NCBI GenBank assembly: GCA_937895645.1
Contig: CALBKQ010000126.1
Coordinates: 1 to 14,632 of the forward strand
DNA: 14,632 bases
Direction of reading: 5' to 3'
Source: an uncultured Clostridia bacterium
GTDB taxonomy: Bacteria; Bacillota; Clostridia; Oscillospirales; Acutalibacteraceae
In this document: one piece after another, positions 7,692 to 14,336 of the stretch
How the letters are laid out: each line of letters starts with the position of its first letter
Numbering within the stretch: the first letter of the stretch is position 1
Notes under the pieces: generated by a model
Database searches by the model: none
Told to the model about the DNA's origin: nothing
Seen by the model: only the letters and a program-made list of their open reading frames with translations
Position numbers and translations under genes: made by a program

Positions 7692-10364
7692 TTATAAGTT
7701 TGCATCGAGTTCCATAATTTTATCATAGATACGTTGACTGTTATTTTTGTCATCAAAGGCGAAGAATGTATCAATTCGATGACGATATTCTTCTTTTAAT
7801 TGACAATCGTTTTCCATGTATTCAATAAGACGTTCAATTGTATCTTCTAAGTTATACTCAACTTCACCAAAACCATCTTTTTCGTAGTCAAAGTAACCTT
7901 CGGCATAATGATTTGTATCAAAATGTGCATAAATAACAGGCTTTCTGAGGTAACCCATGTCAAACGCAACTGAAGAATAGTCTGTTAAAATCAATGAGCT
8001 TTCTGCAAAAACATCTCGATAAACTGCATCTGCCTTAAGAATGTTTACTTCCGGACGGATGTTAAAGTGATGCAAGTGCACGAACATTGTAGGGTGTATA
8101 AGAAATTGTAATTCAAATCCACATTTTTTAGCTACTGAATGTAATTTTTCAGAGTTAAGAAGAGAGTTGTAAAATACATAGAAATCACTTTCTTCAAATC
8201 CTGGCAACAAGTTGTATTGTGATGTCATAGCATCATAAGCGCCAAACAATTTTCTGCGCCATGTAGGCATAACTGTGATTTTTCTTTTCTTGTTATCATA
8301 TAAACGGTCATATCGTGGCATACCGGTCAATATAACCTGTTTTTCATTATAACCGTAATTGTAATAAAGAATAGAATCATATTCAGCTTTGGTTGATGTA
8401 ACAAAAAGTGAGAAGTTTTTGTTTTCTCTGTTCAAAGCCATAGAAACATCATCTTTTGTAATGCCGTGTTGTAAAAATACAATATCATTATCTTGTGAAA
8501 GATTGCTGTAATATGGTTGAAATTTACCGAAAGGTGATGAGATTTCGTTGTGGCTGTATGCGGAAATAGTGTGCTTTGCCAAAAGATGTGTGATTTTGTG
8601 CCACCATGACATGTACGGAACCACAGGTCCTAATTTTTTCAGACGTTTATAATCTACAGAATCTTTGCTGATAGCAAAAACAGGATAGCAGTTGGCCTTT
8701 TTCTTGTTTTTCAAACAATACATAAAGAACGCTTCGCCGTTATCGTCTGCACGGTCTGCCTTATCAGCAATCAACCAGATGTTTTTAGGAACAAAAGGAC
8801 GCATTATATGTGTGAAAATTCTGGCAAAAACTGCTTTAATTAATGGCTTTTGTTTGGTTTTCAATAAATCGGCAAGATATAATAATTCGCGGAATGCTAC
8901 TTTTAATTTATTCTTTTTAGTTACTTTTATTTCGTTGATTTCAGGTGTAAGCATATAACCGTGTTTATAATAATATGAATGGTCAACTGCTCTGTTTATA
9001 GGACTGAATTTGCCATAAGAAATCGACTGAAGTATAACATCAAATTCATCACATTTCAATCCAAAAGCAATGTTAAAATCATCGGTATCGTCTAATGGAA
9101 TAGTGATAGAAAAATGTTTGCGGACACCAGTTGTCTCGCCAACGCTATAAAAATTAGTATTTCTTTCAATAGTATTGAAATAATACTTGTTATTAACTTT
9201 TGCGTAAAATGTAGTTGGACAATCATCTTCAATATAAGCTATATACCAACCATTAATCTCTATAGAGTCTTTATGAACATCAATAAAATTAATATAAGTC
9301 TGAGCGTTTTCAAAAGCGAAAAGAACTTGATTGCAAAACACACATACTTTTTTCTTGTCATAGAGACTTCTGCCTATGTTTATTTTTTCTTCAGGGTGTT
9401 TGCATCTTAAAACGAACAATTTTTGTTCAGTATTAAGATTCAATTGTTCCATAATGACATCATCATCTATTTTGTTAATGAGAGAAAATAATTTGGTTTT
9501 ATAATAGTCATATTCATCATCGCTAAGTATTCCTTCAGGAACATTTGATTGTCTGAATTTCCATTGAAGGTCGTGCATGACATTAAATTGGGCAAATTTT
9601 GGAATGTATCCAAATTTTTCTTCACAATACAACAAAGAATGTTCGCTGAAATGCTCTAACATAGGAATAAACCAAGCGTATGTTTTTCCGCTTGTTTGAA
9701 TAGCAGATGATGCGCCTACTGAACCGCGTTGGCGATACAGATATCTTGCTTCAGCAAGTACGCCCATCTTTTGCTTTTCAGCTAAAATCTTAATTATCAA
9801 TTGTGCATCTTCTGCATATTTCAAAACAGGGTCAAATTGTAAATTTGCAAAGCATTCTGATTTAGAAAAGCAACTTGCCAATGAAAGTTGAGGCTTATTC
9901 CATTCTTTTTTCAGGTCTATAACGCGAGTGCCTTCAACGAATTTAATATTAAGCGGGTGCCCACCTCTTTTAGCTCCGAAATATACCAATGGGATTGAGA
10001 CAAGGTCAACTTCGTCACCATATTTTTCAAAAAACTCACAAACAAGTCGAATTGTGTTCGGAGAAAGCTTATCGTCTGAATCAAGGAAGTTTACATATTT
10101 ACCTTGAACATGTTTTAATCCTTCGTTTCTTGCTGTGGATACACCGCCGTTTTCTTTATGAATAACTACAATATTGTCGTTATATTTTTTTGCATATTCA
10201 TCGCAAATTGCACCACTGCCATCAGGGGAACCATCGTCAACTAAAATTAGCTGAATATTTTCAAATCCGATATCTTGTTCTATAATGCTCTCAATAGCAT
10301 CCTCTAGATAATCTTCAACATTATAGATAGCCATAACTATTGAGACGAGATACTTATTTTCCAT
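7692..10364 (-). CDS. Fusion protein: GT2 glycosyltransferase plus CDP-glycerol glycerophosphotransferase (TagB/TagF-like)
   Basis: From the ATG at 10364 the product has 890 residues. Residues ~5-230 are a GT2 domain: VSIVMAIYNVEDYL (7-20), LVDDGSPDGSG (41-51), NFLDSDD (92-98) and a YAEDAQL segment (183-189) resembling the GT2 acceptor/base motif. Residues ~330-480 are unrecognised, partly beta-rich, with a CVFC pair (341-344). Residues ~525-890 are a TagB/TagF domain: VFLQHGI (629-635), PTWRR (700-704), LIHP (755-758) and LTDYSSVAFDM (793-803). All the expected catalytic-type motifs are present. The domain order is the reverse of the neighbouring rightward fusion. The open frame reaches an ATG at 10487, but that codon lies in the -35 box of the gene's own promoter, so the extra 41 residues would be largely untranscribed. 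Expected role: sugar plus glycerol-phosphate addition to a surface polymer. Confidence 0.9.
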   Translation of the reverse strand: MENKYLVSIVMAIYNVEDYLEDAIESIIEQDIGFENIQLILVDDGSPDGSGAICDEYAKKYNDNIVVIHKENGGVSTARNEGLKHVQGKYVNFLDSDDKLSPNTIRLVCEFFEKYGDEVDLVSIPLVYFGAKRGGHPLNIKFVEGTRVIDLKKEWNKPQLSLASCFSKSECFANLQFDPVLKYAEDAQLIIKILAEKQKMGVLAEARYLYRQRGSVGASSAIQTSGKTYAWFIPMLEHFSEHSLLYCEEKFGYIPKFAQFNVMHDLQWKFRQSNVPEGILSDDEYDYYKTKLFSLINKIDDDVIMEQLNLNTEQKLFVLRCKHPEEKINIGRSLYDKKKVCVFCNQVLFAFENAQTYINFIDVHKDSIEINGWYIAYIEDDCPTTFYAKVNNKYYFNTIERNTNFYSVGETTGVRKHFSITIPLDDTDDFNIAFGLKCDEFDVILQSISYGKFSPINRAVDHSYYYKHGYMLTPEINEIKVTKKNKLKVAFRELLYLADLLKTKQKPLIKAVFARIFTHIMRPFVPKNIWLIADKADRADDNGEAFFMYCLKNKKKANCYPVFAISKDSVDYKRLKKLGPVVPYMSWWHKITHLLAKHTISAYSHNEISSPFGKFQPYYSNLSQDNDIVFLQHGITKDDVSMALNRENKNFSLFVTSTKAEYDSILYYNYGYNEKQVILTGMPRYDRLYDNKKRKITVMPTWRRKLFGAYDAMTSQYNLLPGFEESDFYVFYNSLLNSEKLHSVAKKCGFELQFLIHPTMFVHLHHFNIRPEVNILKADAVYRDVFAESSLILTDYSSVAFDMGYLRKPVIYAHFDTNHYAEGYFDYEKDGFGEVEYNLEDTIERLIEYMENDCQLKEEYRHRIDTFFAFDDKNNSQRIYDKIMELDANL

Positions 10365-10458
10365 AGTTAACACCAACTCCATCGACATTAAGTAAGTTTT
10401 ATGTAGCAACATAAAATAAAAGTTTATATTTCTACAAAAATCAAACTTCTTCTGTTTA

Positions 10459-10487
10459 ATTATCACACTTATAAAGCTGTTTGTCAA
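10459..10487 (-). promoter_or_regulatory. Consensus promoter for the leftward GT2-glycerophosphotransferase gene
   Basis: On the minus strand a perfect -35 TTGACA (10482-10487), a 17-base spacer and -10 GATAAT (10459-10464) are seen. Transcription should start near 10452, leaving a leader of roughly 88 bases before the ATG at 10364. The leader has GGAG 12 bases and GGTG 6 bases before the ATG as possible ribosome sites. The promoter position rules against the longest ORF start at 10487. Confidence 0.85.
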
Positions 10488-10489
10488 GG

Positions 10490-10531
10490 TTATTTTGTAT
10501 TAAAGAGCGCCTTGAAAATAATACAAAATAA
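10490..10531. repeat. 13-bp perfect inverted repeat between divergent promoters
   Basis: TTATTTTGTATTA (10490-10502) is exactly complementary to 10519-10531, with 16 bases between. It begins 3 bases upstream of the -35 box of the leftward promoter and lies about 50 bases upstream of the rightward one. No T-run follows on either strand, so it is not a normal terminator. A regulator binding site is the best guess. It sits in the 290-base gene-free stretch 10365-10654, which otherwise holds the two promoters and the leftward leader. Confidence 0.6.
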
Positions 10532-10580
10532 GGTAAAGTTTATTGAATTAATAACTAAATACGAAGTTTAACCTTTTATA

Positions 10581-10609
10581 TTGATTTATATAATATTTTC
10601 GGTTATAAT
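10581..10609 (+). promoter_or_regulatory. Promoter for the L-serine dehydratase operon
   Basis: -35 TTGATT (10581-10586), a 17-base spacer and a perfect -10 TATAAT (10604-10609) point rightward. Transcription should start near 10616, about 40 bases before the sdaA start codon. Confidence 0.8.
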
Positions 10610-10654
10610 TAGGCATAGGGAAATGGCATTTCTAACATAATAAAGGTGTTATTT

Positions 10655-11890
10655 ATGATAAATGATAGTAATTCAAAAAAAGAAATAAATGGTATGGAGT
10701 CACTTAACCAGCTTTACAGAGTCGGTTGTGGTCCGTCAAGCTCACATACAATGGGGCCTGAAAAGGCTTGTGTGATTTTCAAAGAAAAGAACGCCGATGC
10801 TGACAGATTCAAGATTGTTCTTTATGGTTCACTTGCAAAAACAGGTAAGGGGCATTGTACTGATACGGTTATTGAAAACACGTTAGCACCAACTCCAACG
10901 GTTGTTGAATTTGATTGCGAAAAAACTGATATTGACCATCCTAACACAATGGAGATGTTCGCATATAAAAATGGTGAACAGGTTGATTTTGCACGAGTTT
11001 TCAGCGTTGGTGGCGGTAGAATCGAGTTTGATGGTAGTTCATCTGCAAAAGAACCAATAGTATATACATTAAGCACTTTTTCCGACATTAAAGCATATTG
11101 CAAAGAGAAAAAATATCGTTTATGGCAATATGTTGACGAAGTTGAGGGCGAATACATCTGGGATTATCTCGCAAAAGTATGGCAGACAATGAAAGACGCC
11201 ATTGAGCGTGGTATTGAAGACGAGGGTATTCTTCCCGGCGGACTTGAAGTACAGAAAAAAGCGAAATATTTATATAATATGGAGCATATTGGCGAAAGTG
11301 CCGAAACCCGCGAAAATCGTGAGGTTTGTTCTTATGCTTTTGCAGTAAGTGAGCAGAATGCGTCAGGCCACACAATAGTTACTGCACCAACTTGCGGTGC
11401 GTCAGGCGTGTTACCTGCGGTGCTTTACTATATGCAGTTAAAACACGGCTACACAGACCGTCAGATTTTACAGGCACTTGCAACAGGTGGTCTTATTGGT
11501 AATCTTGTTAAAACCAATGCGTCAATTTCAGGCGCGGAGTGTGGCTGCCAGGCAGAGATTGGAACTGCTTGTGCTATGGCGTCAGCAGCGTTAGGCGAGT
11601 TGTTTGGTCTTAAAAGGGGTAAGATTGAATACGCAGCCGAAATTGCTATTGAGCATCATTTAGGGCTCACTTGTGACCCAATTTGTGGTCTTGTGCAGAT
11701 TCCTTGCATTGAGCGTAACGCAGTTGCGGCAATGCGTGCAATCAACGCAGTCAATCTAGCAAGTTTTTTAAGCGAAACAAGAAAGATTTCTCTCGATAAT
11801 GTAATTGAGACCATGAGAAAAACAGGTCTTGACATTCACGCTGCATATCGTGAAACAAGCGAGGGCGGTCTTGCAACGCTTAATATATAG
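10655..11890 (+). CDS. sdaA: L-serine ammonia-lyase (serine dehydratase), iron-sulfur dependent, single chain
   Basis: The 411-residue product converts L-serine to pyruvate and ammonia using an oxygen-labile [4Fe-4S] cluster. The N-terminal beta-type domain carries GCGPSSSHTMGP (24-35) and the segment YGSLAKTGKGHCTD (57-70). The C-terminal alpha-type domain carries APTCGASGVLPAVL (244-257), GAECGCQAEIG (293-303) and GLTCDPICGLVQIPCIERN (337-355). By family comparison the cluster Cys are C298, C340 and C351; the extra C247, C296 and C344 occur at motif positions where other family members often have another residue. Both domains are in one chain, as in E. coli SdaA, and not split into two genes as in Bacillus. 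Start: the frame opens at GTG 10646, but AAAGGTG (10642-10648) covers that codon and sits 6 bases before ATG 10655, which I prefer. A zinc-ribbon gene follows after 19 bases. This cytoplasmic catabolic enzyme fits an anaerobe. Confidence 0.93.
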   Translation: MINDSNSKKEINGMESLNQLYRVGCGPSSSHTMGPEKACVIFKEKNADADRFKIVLYGSLAKTGKGHCTDTVIENTLAPTPTVVEFDCEKTDIDHPNTMEMFAYKNGEQVDFARVFSVGGGRIEFDGSSSAKEPIVYTLSTFSDIKAYCKEKKYRLWQYVDEVEGEYIWDYLAKVWQTMKDAIERGIEDEGILPGGLEVQKKAKYLYNMEHIGESAETRENREVCSYAFAVSEQNASGHTIVTAPTCGASGVLPAVLYYMQLKHGYTDRQILQALATGGLIGNLVKTNASISGAECGCQAEIGTACAMASAALGELFGLKRGKIEYAAEIAIEHHLGLTCDPICGLVQIPCIERNAVAAMRAINAVNLASFLSETRKISLDNVIETMRKTGLDIHAAYRETSEGGLATLNI

Positions 11891-11909
11891 TTAAAAGGGG
11901 TATGGGGAT

Positions 11910-12875
11910 ATGATTTGTCCAAATTGTAAAAAAGAAAATATGAATGAATACGCAACCGTATGTGCGTATTGTGGTCAACCACTTTATAGTGGTGAAAATG
12001 CAGATGCAAAAGCCGTTGAATTGTCTGCAAAGCAAAAGAAGGATAAGGTAAAATCAGCAATTATTACTGTGGTTTCCATTATCCTTGTAATTGCGGTTGT
12101 TATTGTTGCAATAATCATTCCAAAACCTGATAAGGATGGTGACAATACAACAACAGAAAGCACTACTGAAAGCACAACTTTATCAGACTCGCAAGGCATA
12201 ATAGACAATAATGGACCCGACAATGAAGAATCAACAACTAAAAAGAATGATGATTCTTCGAAAAACGACCCAAATGTAATGGATACAACTGAAGAGATTC
12301 TTACATACTTTAATACAAATGCTAATAGAGTAAAAACTGAAGCCAAAAAGGTAGTCAAGAATTATGAAGACCGTGAGGTTGGTAAAATCGATGCACCACC
12401 TGCATTGATGTACTTGACAAAAATAATAGATATTGAAAAAATTATGGCTGACGATACCGAGCCAATGGAATTTACAACTCGTGAAGAAATTGTTGAAAAT
12501 TTCCAAGTGCCAAAACAGAGCTATGTAAGTTGCGCTACAGTTGATGATGTTGAATCAGCGTCTTGTAAAGAAGAAGGTAATTACTACATAATTACCATTA
12601 AATTAAAAGACCAGAAAAATCCTGTTGTAGGCAAAGGCACAGGCGCAATGTTTGATGTTGTTGAGGCAGAAGAGGTAGAGGCTAAAGCAGAAGGCATTGT
12701 TGATGATTTTTCAACAGAATACTATGATTGTGTAGTTGTTGCAAAGTTTGAAAAATCAACTAATAGAATGGTACATGCAAACTATATGACACCAATGAAA
12801 CTTAATGTAGTAATTGGCAAGTCCGAAGCTTCAATGGTAATGTCGTTTGAAAAAGATTACACAATTACATACTAA
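11910..12875 (+). CDS. Zinc-ribbon single-pass membrane protein with unknown extracellular domain
   Basis: The 321-residue product is not a recognised enzyme. It has an N-terminal zinc ribbon (C3, C6, C18, C21), a charged linker and one strongly hydrophobic segment at about 49-70. A low-complexity Thr/Ser/Asp/Asn stretch follows (about 72-125, with repeats such as TTEST), then a folded-looking C-terminal region of about 190 residues with alternating beta and helix character. The expected topology is a cytoplasmic ribbon, one membrane span and a long acidic exposed domain. This layout is common in Firmicutes, but I know of no assigned role. The exposed Thr/Ser-rich stalk could cross the wall. 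It lies 19 bases after sdaA and probably shares its promoter; GGGG lies just before the ATG. A hairpin terminator follows. The pairing with sdaA gives no clear functional hint. Confidence 0.85.
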   Translation: MICPNCKKENMNEYATVCAYCGQPLYSGENADAKAVELSAKQKKDKVKSAIITVVSIILVIAVVIVAIIIPKPDKDGDNTTTESTTESTTLSDSQGIIDNNGPDNEESTTKKNDDSSKNDPNVMDTTEEILTYFNTNANRVKTEAKKVVKNYEDREVGKIDAPPALMYLTKIIDIEKIMADDTEPMEFTTREEIVENFQVPKQSYVSCATVDDVESASCKEEGNYYIITIKLKDQKNPVVGKGTGAMFDVVEAEEVEAKAEGIVDDFSTEYYDCVVVAKFEKSTNRMVHANYMTPMKLNVVIGKSEASMVMSFEKDYTITY

Positions 12876-12881
12876 TCAAAC

Positions 12882-12916
12882 AAAAAAGCCACTCAATAGA
12901 GTGGCTTTAATTTTTT
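12882..12916. terminator. Bidirectional intrinsic terminator after the zinc-ribbon gene
   Basis: The stem AAAGCCACTC (12885-12894) with GAGTGGCTTT (12899-12908) has a 4-base loop. A run of A precedes it and a T-rich run follows, so it works in both directions. It lies just after the stop of the rightward gene and just beyond the stop of the leftward gene at 12923. Confidence 0.9.
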
Positions 12917-12922
12917 ATGTAT

Positions 12923-14227
12923 TTAGCAATATTTTTTAGTGATTTCTTGCATTTTATCCATTTTCTTTTCGATTTCCGGCTTCTTAACGGTTTCAACCCA
13001 CTCTTCACGCGGAATCTCTTCGATGGAAATCGTAAGTGCTTCCGGCGGACATTTCCAGATTTCTAACATCACTTCATTGATCTTCTCAACAGCAGCTTTT
13101 TTCGTTTCTTCATCTATTGTTGGTTTATCATCTGAATAAAAAGAAGTTTGTTCTTCTTTTCTTCTTGTAGATGGTTTTAAGCAAGAGCTGAAATCTAATG
13201 AGTTTTCATCAAAAGGTAAGATGTTTTCTTGATTAACTGTGTTTGTTAGATTTTCTTCAGGTAATGCAGGTTCTTGCATATTTATATCAATGTCTAACAT
13301 TTCCTCTTGAGGTAGATCTGAAATGCTTTCATCAAGAGTGATATTAGACTCGAAATTATCGACATCAACAATTTCTTCGGTATTCATCGTATCGATTTCT
13401 GGAAGTTCTTCAATTTCTGTATCTATATTTAAATCGGTTAAAGATTCCATATCAAGTGAATTTGTTGCATTCAATTCGAGGATTTCTTTATCAACATTTT
13501 CAATAGCTCCAAAATCTACAGATTCTTGTATAAATTCTTTTTCTTCATAGGCTTCAACAGTATTCAAATCTGTAATATCTGTTGGGGTTTCAAAAAGCCC
13601 AGATTCTTCAGCCTCTAAATTGGCATCTTGCTTTGCAGAGTGTAAATTTTCAGCTTCAGCTAATATATATTCTGGAGTTTCTCCTATTTCTGCGTGAATA
13701 TCTGTTTTTTGATAATCAATTTTATCTAAGTTTTTTTGTTGTTCATCTTCAAGTATTTGAACCGTATCATTTACGATTTCTCCTGATACAGAAGCCAATT
13801 TTATTGCTTCATCTGAAATAGTTGACGATGTTTCTGGGGTATTCTCAGCTTCAGCAACGGCATTAGCTAAGGCTTCAGCGGTAGCACTTGCGGCTTCGTC
13901 TAAGTCAATGTTTATATCATCAGTAACTTCATTATTTATGTTGTCAATTGAAGCAATTGTATTGTCTAAAATTGCATCAACAGACAACTCTTCTGGTAAT
14001 TCAGGAGAGTATTGTTCGTCAATTGAAATATTTTCAATATCATTAAATTTGTCATCTTCAATAGTTTCAATTTGCTCTTGTTCAATAGTTGTTTCGTCGT
14101 TTGACTGTTCGGTTTCTATTGTGTCAACTTCTGTATCTGATTCAACTTCAGTTTCAAAACTATCTTCTATATTTTCTGAGATTTCAGGGAATGTTTCTTC
14201 GATAGCTAATTCTTCATTCATAGACAT
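12923..14227 (-). CDS. Acidic low-complexity protein ending in a tautomerase-like domain; N-terminus uncertain
   Basis: Counted from the ATG at 14227 there are 434 residues. Residues 1 to about 355 are extremely rich in Glu, Asp, Ser, Thr and Ile, with no Cys until late, no clear domain and no membrane segment. Residues ~373-434 (12923-13111) look like the second half of a 4-oxalocrotonate tautomerase-family subunit: EETKKAAVEKINEVM, CPPEALTISIEEIPREEW, then VKKPEIEKKMDKM. That family acts through an N-terminal Pro after the initiator Met, within a first beta strand. Both are absent, so tautomerase activity is not expected. Codon choice changes near 13110: the tail uses CCG, CGT and GAG more freely than the AT-rich acidic part. 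No ribosome site precedes 14227, and the frame stays open to 14392, so the true start is probably lost upstream. Role unknown; the whole may be a join of two genes. Confidence 0.6.
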   Translation of the reverse strand: MSMNEELAIEETFPEISENIEDSFETEVESDTEVDTIETEQSNDETTIEQEQIETIEDDKFNDIENISIDEQYSPELPEELSVDAILDNTIASIDNINNEVTDDINIDLDEAASATAEALANAVAEAENTPETSSTISDEAIKLASVSGEIVNDTVQILEDEQQKNLDKIDYQKTDIHAEIGETPEYILAEAENLHSAKQDANLEAEESGLFETPTDITDLNTVEAYEEKEFIQESVDFGAIENVDKEILELNATNSLDMESLTDLNIDTEIEELPEIDTMNTEEIVDVDNFESNITLDESISDLPQEEMLDIDINMQEPALPEENLTNTVNQENILPFDENSLDFSSCLKPSTRRKEEQTSFYSDDKPTIDEETKKAAVEKINEVMLEIWKCPPEALTISIEEIPREEWVETVKKPEIEKKMDKMQEITKKYC

Positions 14228-14336
14228 ATCGGCTAATGTCAGAGTTGTTGAATTAGGAACGATATCTTCCGTTGTTGTTTCAGATAGTGTAGGAGCTGCG
14301 CTGTATGATAAGGTTTCAAAATTATCAAATTCAAGA

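Noticed and set aside
10365..10487. 41-residue N-terminal extension of the GT2-TagB/F fusion from an ATG at 10487
   Set aside because: The codon lies within the -35 box of a consensus promoter for the same gene, the extension has no GT2 similarity, and the ATG at 10364 gives a standard GT2 N-terminus.
10490..10531. 13-bp dyad as an intrinsic terminator
   Set aside because: No T-run follows on either strand and the 16-base loop is long; it lies upstream of promoters and not after a gene.
13323..13821. Plus-strand open frames opposite the acidic gene
   Set aside because: They are Ser/Leu/Phe-rich complements of the acidic codons, with no ribosome sites or recognisable domain.
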